Source: Aphidius gifuensis (lineage: Eukaryota > Arthropoda > Insecta > Hymenoptera > Braconidae). From it: a stretch of 64,000 nucleotides of DNA. The stretch is taken from the NCBI RefSeq assembly GCF_014905175.1, contig NC_057790.1, positions 4,340,001-4,404,000 of the forward strand, written 5' to 3'. Position 1 is the first letter of the stretch. The number at the start of each line of letters is the position of its first letter. Position numbers and translations under genes: made by a program. Below the pieces are notes generated by a model. That model ran no database searches, was not told the origin of the DNA, and saw only the letters and a list, made by a program, of their open reading frames with translations. Below are positions 1 to 9,470 of the stretch, piece by piece.

Positions 1-1133
1 TTAATATATCAAGTGTCAATGTTATTTCAATACTTTCACGTTTTTCTTGTATACGATGAAGTGCTCTTTCTAAATTTAACCAAAATGATATTTCTTGTAA
101 TGCTGTACCAGATTCTGGATCACGATTTAATTTTGTTACTTTTTGAATTTCTTTAATCCATCTATTAACACCATTTTGTAATTGATTTAAAAATGTTGAA
201 TCTTCAACTTTATCACCAAAATCAGCAACTTTTGGTTTACGATTTTCATGATTACAAGCATTTATAACTTGCATTACTGATGGATGTACTGGTAATGATA
301 TTTCTGGTATATCAATATTTTGTTGAAGATGCAATAGACCCATTTCAAGTTCAGCTATTTTTTTTTCAACAGATGGTGCCATTTTATCACCATCACGATC
401 AGCACGTCCAGTTTCTTTGACATAACTTTTAAAAAATGGTGCCATTGTTTTACTTATTGCATGTAATGCTTCATATGGTGGACCATCTGAGAAATTAACT
501 GTTCTAACTTGTGATGCTATTGATTTATCTGCTTCAATTATTGCACCACGTTTTGTCAATACTAATGATGACATTTTTGGATTTGTAAAATATATTTCAT
601 TTGATATGTGATACATTGTGCTGTCTCTATCATCATCACCTTCTCCATTGTCCTCTTCTGCAATAATAAAATAATATTCATTCAATTAACAAAAAAAAAA
701 AAATACAAACAATTGATTTTCTTTTTTTTCCCCTTTTTGATTCTACACATAACGGTAGTTTATTTTTCATCATCATCATCAGCTAAATTTTTAATAGAGG
801 TCAACGCCTACTCTCATTTGTACGTGTATATAATTGTCATTTGAATATAAATTTAATAATAATAATGATAATTAAAAAATATGTATTACCTTTTGTTGAA
901 CTGCGTTGAATACACAACGCCCATACTTGTGGATCAGCAATAAATTTACGTATATACTCTTGATTACTTTTGTCATCAAGAGCAGAAATAAATGATGATT
1001 GTGCAGCATCTTCTTCAGGTGCCAATATTGGTGCTATTTTACGTAAATAATTTGCAAATAATGTATAATCAACTGCAGCAATATTTTGTGATTCTGGCGT
1101 GGGTTCACCGGTCCCATCCAGTGAATCTCCCAT
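1..1133 (-). CDS. Dhc64C: Cytoplasmic dynein 1 heavy chain, N-terminal part (5' end of gene)
   Basis: The heavy chain is the motor subunit of cytoplasmic dynein, which moves cargo toward microtubule minus ends. The window holds only the first two coding exons, 890-1133 and 1-657. The second runs off the left edge still in frame, so this is a 5' fragment of a very large gene, truncated only by the window. The start MGDSLDGTGEP, the stretch YIRKFIADPQVWALCIQRSS and the second-exon motif YHISNEIYFTNPK are what I recognise as the extreme N-terminal tail of the insect and vertebrate cytoplasmic heavy chain. The donor is AAAAG|GTAATA and the acceptor TTGCAG|AAGAG; the codon split across the junction reads Glu. 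The intron is about 230 bp. The symbol is the Drosophila name for the orthologue and is assigned from recognition of these motifs only. No motor domain lies in the window. Confidence 0.9.
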
Positions 1134-1661
1134 TTTACAACAATTATTTGTTGTTTGTTGTTTTTTTTTTAACTATCACTATTTGTTGTGTATTTTTTGC
1201 AATTACTATTTTAATAATATTTATTAACAGCCACTGATGTGTCACTGATAATAAGGAAAAAAAAACTGTCAGTTGCACTGAGTTGACCTGATCAGCATCA
1301 AAGATGGTCAAAAAGTGGGGAGAATGAGAATAATAATAAAAAAAAAAAATCAATTTTAATATTATTATTGTTGTTGTTGTTATTTAAGGAAAATGGCCGC
1401 TTGTCATTTTTCGCGCGCAATAAATTCAAATTGCACATTAAACTCTTGAACAAAAAATTATAATTTTATGTTTTTTTATTTACTTAATATACAATTATTT
1501 AATAAACTATTTAATTATTAAATAAATAAATATCTTAAATTGACAAAAAAATTTAAATATCTATTTTATTTTCTTTAAATGTATTTTTATATTAAAAAAA
1601 TATTATAATGAATTTTTATTTTGTTATTTTGTAAAATAGTGAATTGATGAGTATAAATTAA
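1134..1661. promoter_or_regulatory. Dynein 5' flank and MGST-like 3' flank
   Basis: This gap lies upstream of the dynein start and downstream of the MGST-like stop. It holds AT-rich sequence with one richer patch around 1265-1440, including ggaaaatggccgcttgtc (an AAAATGGCCGC, YY1/Pho-like core) and a tcgcgcgcaa CpG cluster. That patch is the likely dynein core promoter. The short ORFs here are out of frame with both genes and look like chance. Confidence 0.4.
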
Positions 1662-2222
1662 TTAGTACAAATAGTGTAATAGTGTTGATGTACCAATGTA
1701 AAATATAACAACATAACAAACTGTTAAAAAAATAGCTGGTACTGCTGTTAAATTTTTGTTGAGTTTCATGTACAAAATAGTATCAATTAATTTACAAATT
1801 GGAAATATTCTTAATATAATATTTGCTGAAAAATGAGTTGGTGATGTTGTTAGCCAAATTGGAGCTATCAATAAATATGGCATCATTGTTTTAAGATCAG
1901 TAAAATGAGCTGAACGTATATGATCAAGATCTGGATGTCCACCACCATCAATATGAAGTTCTACATTTTTATTTTTAATCCATTTTTTATCCTCATCACT
2001 GTGTATTGTCTAATAATATTTTTAATAATGTTTCATTAATATTTAATAAATTTATTTCTTAATATTAATAATAATATTAAAATGTCAAAAATTAAATACC
2101 TCTGTTTTAACACGTATTCTGCCGGTGAACCAAATTAATGTCATCATTTGCAGGATCATGATACTTGACCACCATGAATAAACAGGAAAAAATTCATTGA
2201 AAATTTCAATTTCTTCAAACAT
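1662..2222 (-). CDS. Microsomal glutathione S-transferase 1-like (MAPEG family)
   Basis: MAPEG proteins are small membrane enzymes that conjugate glutathione to lipophilic or peroxidised substrates in the ER and outer mitochondrial membrane. Exons 2100-2222 and 1662-2009 join in phase 0 (CAGAG|GTATTT donor, ATTAG|ACAATA acceptor) to give 156 residues, the usual size for MGST1. An N-terminal hydrophobic helix (about residues 17-33) is followed by a soluble loop and the segment DHIRSAHFTDLKTMMPYLLI (about 69-88), which matches the family's characteristic RAH-x-N/D-DLEN region after helix 1. Two further hydrophobic helices finish the protein. The expected Asn of the motif is Thr here. The loop contains an unusual HIDGGGHPD stretch. 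Family assignment is good; the enzymatic activity is not shown. It lies in tandem with its minus-strand neighbours but has its own start. Confidence 0.75.
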
Positions 2223-2497
2223 GATTTTATTTTAGACTGACAATTTTTTGTGGAGTAATTGATTATTATAAACAACAACAACAACAATTTATCATTATTT
2301 GTAAATATATTATTATGATGACTTTACGTGTTATTAACGTGGCAGGAGAATAAATTTTTGGCGTGGATCTAGCAGAATCTAATATTTTATAAAATTGTTT
2401 TGAGCGGTGAAATTTAAATAATAAAAAAGTAAAAAAGTAAAGTATGAAATATAATTATTGTATATGTTTTTTAATTTTAAGATTTTAAGATTAGTTG

Positions 2498-4149
2498 TTA
2501 GTTATTAATAATATTATTCGATTCATACACAATATTGTTTAATGAATCGTATAAAATTAAATGTAAATATGGTGATTCATATTGTTTTATATCAGGTATA
2601 TCAGAAAGGGATAACTCCAATTTTTTTTTTCGTTTTGTTGCTACTTGTGCTGCTTTTTTGATAAATTCAGAAGTTATAGCTGATTCCATAATACAAAACC
2701 ATTTCATACCTGGTGAATTTTTAAGAATTTTCGTAACTGAATCATCAGTAATAATTTTATTACTGTATGGTAATCTTAATACTTCTAAATTTTTTAGCAA
2801 TTCAATTGAAGAGCCAGTGACGTAATTACGACCACGAAGAATAAGAATTTTTAAATTATTCATCTTTGAAATAGCTACTATACCAGCATCAGTTACCTGG
2901 TGACACAGTATTCTCAACTTTTTTAATAGCTTAAGACAATTGGCTATAGTATATAAACAATCATCTGTAACTGCTTTGTAATCATATAAATTAATGCCTG
3001 TAATATTGTTATACACATATGTGCAGAAATTATTCTGGTTCACAGGCTGGTTATCGTGACTAATAATTGATATTCCAAGCTGTTCCAGTTGCTTGGATAA
3101 ATTAGTATCAATTCGTATACCAATAGTTTCAATTAATTTCAAAGCCTTTAGTTTAGGAATCACCTGCGAAGGAAAAAATTATTCATAAGTGTTTGTCAAG
3201 AATAAAAATAATATCTTTCATTTTTTTTTTTTTTACAGATATAAAGTTTAACTTACACGAGTGAATGATTTTGGAATTTTACATCTGTTAAAAAAAATAT
3301 CTGTGTTCCAATTTGACAGGGTCAGTTTAGTTAATGTACCAGCAACGCTTCTCAATGAATTAATTAATGTACTAGGTAAATATCCATAATTATTATCAAT
3401 ATTTTGAAATATAATTTTTAATACTTCTAGTTTAGATAGACGTGAAAATGCATTACTTAATAATTTAGGCTCAGGATACTTAAATCTCAACTCAAGTTTT
3501 ACAAGGTTTGGACAAGATTCATTGATAACCCGCACTATATTCCAATGACCATAGGCTGTCAAATCTAATTCTGTTAAATAATAACCACAGTTATGAAGCA
3601 GCGATTTTAAAAACCTTAATTGTCCAATATATTTTGGATATTTTTTTAAATAACTTGGACACTTATCATATTCCCAATGAGTTAGTTTAAGTTTTTTCAC
3701 ATCTCGCCAAGAATATTCAAGGGCATTTTTCCATTTCTTGCATACTAAAAAATAAATTATTATTTATTATCATCACAAAATAATTTTTTAAATCAAATAA
3801 TTGTTATATTATAATTATCATACCCGAAGCAACTTTTGGTCTTTCCAATGCTGGCAGATACATGAATATTTCAGCCAGACAATCATCATTAACAAGGTCA
3901 ACCATCGTAATTTCAGCGTTATCAGCATAATTATGCTGATAATATTTCTAAAAAGAACAAACAATGTTTATTATTTAATATTTAATCTACAAGCATAGTG
4001 ACTGCAGTTATTTTTGTACAAACCATATAATAATTCTTTTTGATAAAGGCACGTGTTGAAATTTGTTTTGTAACCTTAGATTTTTTAACACACGTTTTTT
4101 TCAGCTTACTTAATTTTTTACATTGACGTGATCTTGTCGTCTGAGTCAT
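2498..4149 (-). CDS. F-box / leucine-rich-repeat protein
   Basis: F-box proteins are the substrate-receptor subunits of SCF ubiquitin ligases; the F-box binds Skp1 and the LRRs bind the substrate. Four exons, 4024-4149, 3824-3947, 3257-3744 and 2498-3163, join with consistent phase to 467 residues. The first exon encodes a lysine-rich leader of about 42 residues. The F-box spans about residues 57-105 (DLVNDDCLAEIFMYLPALER, then VCKKWKNAL) and crosses an exon border, which supports the join. The remainder is a series of irregular LRRs of the F-box type, with motifs such as LTELDLTAYG, LVKLELRF, LEVLKIIF, LKILILRGR and LEVLRLPY. There is no signal peptide or membrane segment, so it is intracellular. 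Wasps carry many such divergent F-box/LRR genes; I cannot name a specific orthologue. Confidence 0.75.
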
Positions 4150-4566
4150 ATTTGATAAAATTAAAATGTGGTATTCACTATTTAATCAAGTTTTGGTTTA
4201 ATATTTTTTTATTTCTATATATTATATTTAAAAAATCAAGATTCTCACCAAACTGCACCAAACCTAATCTCTATATATGTAAACACGTTTAAACACGTTT
4301 TAGTTTGATTAAAATGTAAACAAAAATAACACGTGACCATGGAACACAAGCACTATCTTCGGCCAAAAAAAAAAGTGCTGATTTGAAGCAAAAAGGAATA
4401 GAAAAAAAATTGTTTAAAATCTTTAAATTATTATTTATTCATCCAACAGTTTTAATTAATTTATTTAGATACGAATTACATTTGAAATATTTTTTGTTTA
4501 TTTATTTATTTATTTGTTTTCTTTTTCGCAAACAACATTAAGATTATTAAAATTTTTTATTTAATT
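4150..4566. promoter_or_regulatory. F-box gene 5' flank / LRR gene 3' flank
   Basis: The stretch contains a directly repeated aaacacgttt (4282-4302) and a CACGTG E-box next to ccatgg near 4331-4341, plausible promoter elements of the F-box gene. The AT-rich remainder near 4430-4560 is the 3' flank of the LRR gene. No coding potential is seen. Confidence 0.3.
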
Positions 4567-5658
4567 TTATTTGCTGTAAACTGGACGTTCTGTAAATTTT
4601 TGAATGATATTTGTCGAGTCAGCAAGTCCCCAAGCTGATTTGTTGAAATCTTCTGGTTTTATCATAGTATGATCTAAATGAAGATTTTTGATTTTTGAAT
4701 TTTTAAATGCATCATTCTCAATAGTAATAATATTGTACGAAAAATATAAATTTTTAACTTCAAGTCCACTAAAACTTCCAGTTTTAATAATTCTTAATCG
4801 ATTACCAACTAAATCTAACTCTTGAAGTTTTAATCCTGAAAATGCTTCAATTTCAATTTCATTTATTTTTGATCCTTCAATTGTCAATGTTTTTAAATTT
4901 TTCAATCCATTGAATACATTTTTTTTAATTTTAGACATATTTGTTGCTTGATTTATAATTAAATTTTGAAGATTATCCAGGCCATCAAATACACCAGGCT
5001 TTAAATTTCCCTGTTGATTTGATTTAAATTCAAGTGTCAAAAGATTTTTTAATGATGCAAATGACTGAGGCTCAATTGATTCAATTTTATTAAAAAAAAA
5101 ACTTATATGTTGTACTGATGAAGACATATGTTTAAATGTATCAATGTCAATTATCAATGAATTACTCATAAATAAACCTAAATATTTTAAATGATCAAGT
5201 ATTGATAATTGTTCATTAATAATTTTACTATTATCTTGAATAACTAAATTTAAAAGAGTAATATTACGAACAGATTGAAATAAATTTTTATCTGAAGAAA
5301 CCATTGAATTAATAGCAAGAAATTCTAAAATTGGCAAACCATTGAAAGACTCTTTTGTCAATTCTAAATTTTTTTCATTTCCTTTTATTGCCAAACCACT
5401 GATCATCAAATTGTCAAATGCATTATCAGCCACTGATGTTATATTTGGATTGTTAATTGTTAGCCAATATTTTATTCCAGGTTGTTGAATTTCAGGAACT
5501 GTTGTTTCATTGACAGACAATAAAACACCAAGTTTATCAATATTTAATTTTGCCTCAACTCTTTTGGTTCTAAATGTTTCATCATCACAAAATACTAATG
5601 ATGAAAATATCACGACATAAAATAATACAAATACAATAATATTATTCATTTTTTCCAA
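4567..5658 (-). CDS. Secreted leucine-rich-repeat protein (intronless)
   Basis: A single uninterrupted frame encodes 363 residues. Residues 1-24 form a hydrophobic signal peptide ending SSLVFC before DDETF. The rest is LRRs of about 24 residues in the extracellular style, with units such as LTLEFKSN, LQNLIINQ, LKTLTIEG, LQELDLVGNRL and VKNLYFSYN, and phrases of the type F-x-G-L (VFDGL, VFNGL, AFSGL, SFSGL). There is no C-terminal membrane helix, no TIR domain and almost no cysteine after the signal peptide, so the Cys-rich caps of Toll-type and proteoglycan LRR proteins are missing. Several NxT/S sites are present. It is likely a free extracellular protein. LRR proteins resembling Toll ectodomains have been reported in aphidiine wasp venom, so a venom or haemolymph role is possible but is inference. 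Its promoter carries a canonical TATA-initiator pair. Confidence 0.8.
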   Translation of the reverse strand: MEKMNNIIVFVLFYVVIFSSLVFCDDETFRTKRVEAKLNIDKLGVLLSVNETTVPEIQQPGIKYWLTINNPNITSVADNAFDNLMISGLAIKGNEKNLELTKESFNGLPILEFLAINSMVSSDKNLFQSVRNITLLNLVIQDNSKIINEQLSILDHLKYLGLFMSNSLIIDIDTFKHMSSSVQHISFFFNKIESIEPQSFASLKNLLTLEFKSNQQGNLKPGVFDGLDNLQNLIINQATNMSKIKKNVFNGLKNLKTLTIEGSKINEIEIEAFSGLKLQELDLVGNRLRIIKTGSFSGLEVKNLYFSYNIITIENDAFKNSKIKNLHLDHTMIKPEDFNKSAWGLADSTNIIQKFTERPVYSK

Positions 5659-5731
5659 TTATTTATTTTGATTTTAAATTTTAATTATTATTTTTTAAAT
5701 TATATGGAGATGATTCAATGTCAAGTTAATT

Positions 5732-5767
5732 ACTGAAATATAGCAAAGAAGATTTCCTGCTTTTATA
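5732..5767 (-). promoter_or_regulatory. TATA box + initiator of the LRR gene
   Basis: On the minus strand TATAAAAG (5767-5760) is followed by TTTCAGTAAT, giving a TCAGT initiator with its A at 5734. The spacing of 33 bases from the first T to that A is canonical for insect TATA/Inr promoters. It predicts a 5' UTR of about 75 bases before the ATG at 5658. Confidence 0.65.
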
Positions 5768-6890
5768 TTTTGTCTACTTGAATAAAAAATTTAAAAAAAA
5801 ATAAATAATAACTTTAATTTTATAATACGATGTTATGATGATTTAAGTTTATTTTCAACTCGTAAATAAAATATCTTTCGTAATGTTTATTGGTCATCAA
5901 AGTGCAGATTAATTTTCATATTATCAATAAATAAAAATAATCATGTGTTATTGACTAATTTGAAAAATAAATCATACAAATTTTTATTAAATCATCAAGA
6001 TCTTATTGTAATAAATTTAATATTATGTATTTATTTTCAATATGAAAAAAAAAAAATATTAAACCATTTTAATATGAGAAAAAACTTTTTTAAATTTCAG
6101 TTTTAATTTAATTGCCGTTTTTTCAATTAATAATCACGTTGCATTTAATAAAATAACATTTACATCATTTGAAAAAATTAACTTGATAACATTTGACACA
6201 AGTAATCTCAGTGACCGATTTTGTTTCGTAAATTTTTTCATAAACAGCTGACACTAGAATTGAGTAACACCAAATAGAATTTATCAATTGTCATTTTATT
6301 GATTGAATAATTTTTTTTCTAGTCTTTCAGTTAACACGTATGTAAATTTCCAAAAGGTTTACTTAATTTTATTGGTTCAACTGGTTGGACTTGAATTTCC
6401 CAATGACCAAACTACACTAAATTTTTTTTCCTATTATTTCTTGGTTTCTTCTGAGGTCAAGTAACCACCTGATATTGTTAATGACTTTGTTTATAAATTT
6501 TCTAATGACTTATTTTTAGATTTATCTCCAAAAAAATATGACCTTATTTTTTTCTTTTTGTTGTTTTTTAATTAAAAAAAAAATTTATTAGTCAAATGAT
6601 AGCGAATTTTATGATTATCTTTGAAAATAATAAAATCAACAATTCAATCAAATAATAAATATATAATTCTGATAAATTAGATAACTCTTTTGTAGATTTA
6701 AAAATAACAAAATTACCAGCTATACAATATCATAAATTTAACACTGATTGAATTGTTTGTTTTATTATTGACAAAGATAAAATATTTTTTATATATTAAC
6801 ACTTTAATGGGCTTATCTATTAGATAACTTGAAGACACAATATCAATTGTTCTTTTTCAAAGAATAAAATTTTTGTAATACTAAATAATT
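5768..6890. other. Shared upstream region of the divergent secreted pair
   Basis: This AT-rich stretch of about 1.1 kb lies between two divergent TATA promoters, so any enhancer here could serve both genes. I see no coding frame, no repeat of note and no clear conserved site beyond scattered poly-T and poly-A tracts. Confidence 0.4.
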
Positions 6891-6924
6891 TATATATAAA
6901 TTAAATGAAATTAATTGAATCAGT
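6891..6924 (+). promoter_or_regulatory. TATA box + initiator of the small secreted peptide gene
   Basis: TATATATAAA (6891-6900) is followed by TCAGTATGG with a TCAGT initiator at 6920-6924, its A at 6922 and about 31 bases from the TATA start. The predicted 5' UTR is 51 bases. An ATG at 6925 is in frame with the coding start at 6973, but it would sit only three bases from the cap and is probably skipped. Confidence 0.6.
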
Positions 6925-6972
6925 ATGGAGTGTAGAAGCATGTATGTAACTTGTGTTTTAAATTTTAAAAAA

Positions 6973-7241
6973 ATGACACTTTTAAATATTTTTTTAATTG
7001 TTTTTTTGGCTCTAATTGTTATCATCAATGCTCAGGTAATCTAAAAATCATTATACTAAATAATTAATCAATTTTTTTTACTTAATTTATCAATTTTTTA
7101 CAGCCAATTTCAGATGATTCATCAGTCTTAAAGAAAAGTGCATTTGCTTACTGCATTGACAATTGTTTGGCAATTTATCCTGGTAATTCATCGGGTTTTG
7201 CAAACTGTGCTGTTCAATGTAACAAATTACCAATCCATTAA
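6973..7241 (+). CDS. Small secreted four-cysteine peptide (CX3C...CX3C)
   Basis: Two exons, 6973-7035 and 7104-7241, flank a 68-bp intron (CTCAG|GTAATC, TTACAG|CCAAT) and encode 66 residues. Exon 1 encodes essentially just a signal peptide: MTLLN, then a run of Leu, Ile, Phe and Val ending in INAQ. Exon 2 encodes the mature part of about 45 residues, with cysteines at 38, 42, 56 and 60 in a C-x3-C-x13-C-x3-C pattern, first half AYCIDNCLAIY and second half NCAVQC. Two CX3C pairs of this spacing are typical of a disulfide-pinned helical hairpin, a fold found in some venom peptides and plant hairpinins. I do not recognise a specific family. The start at 6973 is chosen because it gives a clean signal peptide. 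AATAAA elements follow at 7247 and 7294. Neighbour and promoter architecture suggest strong tissue-specific secretion; function is unknown. Confidence 0.7.
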
Positions 7242-7453
7242 TATGATAAATAAATGTAGTGCAATAAGATTGCTGGTTATGAAGAATTTATTAATAAACA
7301 TCACAATAAAGAGCATTCAAATGAATTTCCACTAGAAAAAATTTGTTTAAATTAACCAAAAAAAAAAAAAACAAAAATAGAGTTGATTAAATAATAAACA
7401 CTTATATTAGCAAATTATAAAATAGTAAACAATAAACATAACTTGAAGATAGA

Positions 7454-8103
7454 TTAGACCTCAATGGCAATTGGTCCAGTATCCATTTCTTCATCAGAAT
7501 CTTCCATTTGTTCATCATCATCATTTTCAATTTCTTCTTGTGCTTTATTTCTAGCTTTAAGACCAGCAGCTGGTGATCTAACAATAGCCAAATCTCTTTG
7601 GACTGCTTTGACATCTCTTTCTTGTTCCAAGACTCTACCTTTTCGTAATCTTTGCATAATATGTGTATTACAACGTTTTTGTCTAATTGTTTCAATCTTT
7701 CTCATTGCTTGAACAGTCTTTTGCCATAATTCTCTGTTATATTTCAATGGTATATTTCTACGTTTTTCAAATTCAAATGATGGATCAACAGCCAATTCTT
7801 TACCAACTGTTTTTCTGTATGCTTTTGTCCATTTTGTTTTTCTTGGATTTTTCTTTTTCTTAAATGCTGCATGACATTTTGAACGACAAAATTTAAATAT
7901 CTAAACATAAACAAAAATTCATCTAATATTAGTATTTATAAAACCTCAAAATTATGTCAATTAAAAAACATGTGGTTTAAAATTAATCACACTGTATTAT
8001 TTTAGAAGTATTATTTACTTACTTTGCAATCATTTCTAACAAATTGTAATCCATGTCCTGGATACACTCGTGATGAACAAAAATAACATGTTTCAATACG
8101 CAT
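7454..8103 (-). CDS. RSL24D1: Ribosome biogenesis protein RLP24 (RSL24D1)
   Basis: RLP24 is the assembly-stage relative of ribosomal protein L24e; it sits on nuclear pre-60S particles and is exchanged for L24e in the cytoplasm. Exons 8023-8103 and 7454-7900 join in phase 0 (TGCAAA|GTAAGT, TTTAG|ATATTT) to 175 residues. The start MRIETCYFCSSRVYPGHG and the continuation IFKFCRSKCHAAF contain the four zinc-binding cysteines of the L24e fold (positions 6, 9, 32 and 36). The basic stretch NPRKTKWTKAYRK follows, and the long helical tail with QRLRKGRVLEQERDVK distinguishes RLP24 from L24e. The C-terminus is acidic (NDDDEQMEDSDEEMD). The length is slightly above the usual 163 residues because of this acidic tail. 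The gene is head-to-head with DPH3. Confidence 0.93.
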
Positions 8104-8442
8104 TTTATTAATAGTCAATTTAATTAAATTATATTTCAAGCAATTTTCATTTTCCAGCAGCAATAAAAACAATTTTTTAGAGCTCTATGACCATGTGGTC
8201 TATCAAAAAATAAATAAAGAATTAAGGCCTGCTAAGGCTTGTATACACAGGCTACACAGCAAAACGAATTTGCCGTGAGGTGGCGATTTCGTCAGCCAAT
8301 ATTTTTTTATTTTTTTTTCAAGACAATGCTTGATTTGTTATTAACCTCCAAATGTTTTTAAACAATATATGTATTGTTGTTATTAAATAGTTGATTAATA
8401 ATTAATTAATAATTATTATATAAATAGTTGTTACACATTGTC
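8104..8442. promoter_or_regulatory. Bidirectional promoter between RLP24 and DPH3
   Basis: A 339-bp gap separates the two divergent starts. The middle (about 8222-8300) is clearly less AT-rich than its surroundings and includes aaggcctgctaaggcttg, a GCCGTGAGGTGGCG patch and a CCAAT box (cagccaat, 8292-8299). No TATA box is well placed on either side. This looks like a housekeeping CCAAT-type bidirectional promoter. Confidence 0.55.
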
Positions 8443-8697
8443 ATGACGGTATATCACGACGAAGTTGAAATTGAAGATTTTGAATTTGATGAAGACGATG
8501 ATACTTATTATTATCCATGTCCTTGTGGTGATCAATTTCAAATAACTCGTGCTGATTTAATTGCCGGTGTTGAGGACGCAACTTGTCCATCGTGTTCACT
8601 TGTTGTTAAAGTTATTTATGACAAAGTTGCCTTTACATTAAAACAAGAAGAGATACAATCAATTGATAGCAAAGAATCATTAAAAGAAAAAATTTAA
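8443..8697 (+). CDS. DPH3: Diphthamide biosynthesis protein 3 (DPH3/KTI11)
   Basis: DPH3 is a small CSL zinc-finger electron donor for the Dph1-Dph2 step of diphthamide synthesis on eEF2, and it also serves Elongator-dependent tRNA wobble modification. One exon encodes 84 residues, matching the family's roughly 82. The sequence has the diagnostic VYHDEVEIEDF start, an acidic run, YYYPCPCGDQF and DATCPSCSL. The zinc ligands are Cys26, Cys28, Cys48 and Cys51, all present. The start is chosen at MTVYHDE because upstream codons lack an ATG in this frame. A splice-donor sequence (cgtaagt) begins two bases after the stop, discussed separately. It is divergent from RLP24 and directly upstream of the POLR3G-like gene. 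Confidence 0.96.
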   Translation: MTVYHDEVEIEDFEFDEDDDTYYYPCPCGDQFQITRADLIAGVEDATCPSCSLVVKVIYDKVAFTLKQEEIQSIDSKESLKEKI

Positions 8698-8698
8698 C

Positions 8699-8770
8699 GT
8701 AAGTTTCGAAAATAAATATTATTAATTAATTCACAATAATAATAATGGTTTTGTTTTAAATATACAACAG
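8699..8770 (+). other. Probable intron linking DPH3 and the POLR3G-like gene
   Basis: GTAAGT at 8699-8704 starts one base after the DPH3 stop codon, and a tacaacag acceptor ends at 8770, leaving 46 bases before the next ATG. A 72-bp intron is in the size range of the other short introns here. If spliced, both reading frames would lie on one mRNA about 47 bases apart. Alternatively the donor or acceptor could belong to a separate 5' UTR. Confidence 0.45.
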
Positions 8771-8816
8771 GTTATTTATCATTATTAAAATTTAATATCA
8801 ACAATAAAATATTATC

Positions 8817-9470
8817 ATGGCTGGAAGAGGAGGTCGTGGTAAACCAGCAATGTCATTTTCAGCTGAACAAGTTGGTTTAAATCGTAATGAGGGAATACCA
8901 TCAGTACTACAACCATTACCTGATTATCCAACACCAGAATTTAAAGCACCACAATTACAATTTACAACAGAACTTGGTTATTGGATACAGCTTAAAGCTG
9001 ATTATGCTGAGTATATAAAAGATTCATCAAATAATGTACCAGAAGCAACAAAAAAAAAAGATATTGAAAGATATTCAGATCATTTTAATGCATTAATTAA
9101 TACAAAAATATCATATGAAAAACTTTATGACTGGACAAAATTACCAAGTGAATTAAAACCAGGTTACAAAAGAAAACGTACAACAAATGACATTGCTAAA
9201 AAAATTGATAATGTTGATAAAAAATTAGATGAATATGAGAAAAAAGATACATATCATAGTGATGATGATGATGACGATGAAGAAGGAAAAGCTAAAAAAA
9301 CAAAAGGTGATGATGATGACGATGATAAAGATCCAAATGATCAACTTGAAGATGAAGAAGATGAAGACGATGAAATGGATGATGGTACTGATTATGTTAA
9401 TAATTATTTCGACAATGGTGAGGCATATGAAGAAGAAGATGATAATCTTGATGATGGTCCAGTTTATTAA
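8817..9470 (+). CDS. RNA polymerase III subunit RPC7-like (POLR3G/POLR3GL, C31 homologue)
   Basis: RPC7 belongs to the RPC3-RPC6-RPC7 subcomplex needed for Pol III initiation at tRNA and 5S genes. One exon encodes 217 residues, close to the usual 210-225. It has the glycine/arginine start MAGRGGRGKP, the conserved proline-containing region PLPDYPTPEF, then YIKDSS, YEKLYDWTKLPSELKPGYKR and a lysine-rich linker. A long acidic tail of Asp and Glu runs from about residue 147 to the end and finishes with DDGPVY; such a tail is the hallmark of the C31/RPC7 family. The ATG is in good context (atcATGG). An AATAAA lies at about 9630. I cannot separate POLR3G from POLR3GL; insects usually have one gene. 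Confidence 0.88.
   Translation: MAGRGGRGKPAMSFSAEQVGLNRNEGIPSVLQPLPDYPTPEFKAPQLQFTTELGYWIQLKADYAEYIKDSSNNVPEATKKKDIERYSDHFNALINTKISYEKLYDWTKLPSELKPGYKRKRTTNDIAKKIDNVDKKLDEYEKKDTYHSDDDDDDEEGKAKKTKGDDDDDDKDPNDQLEDEEDEDDEMDDGTDYVNNYFDNGEAYEEEDDNLDDGPVY

Noticed and set aside
7138..7335. 65-residue ORF over the small peptide gene
   Set aside because: Wrong frame; the spliced frame gives a signal peptide and cysteine pattern instead.
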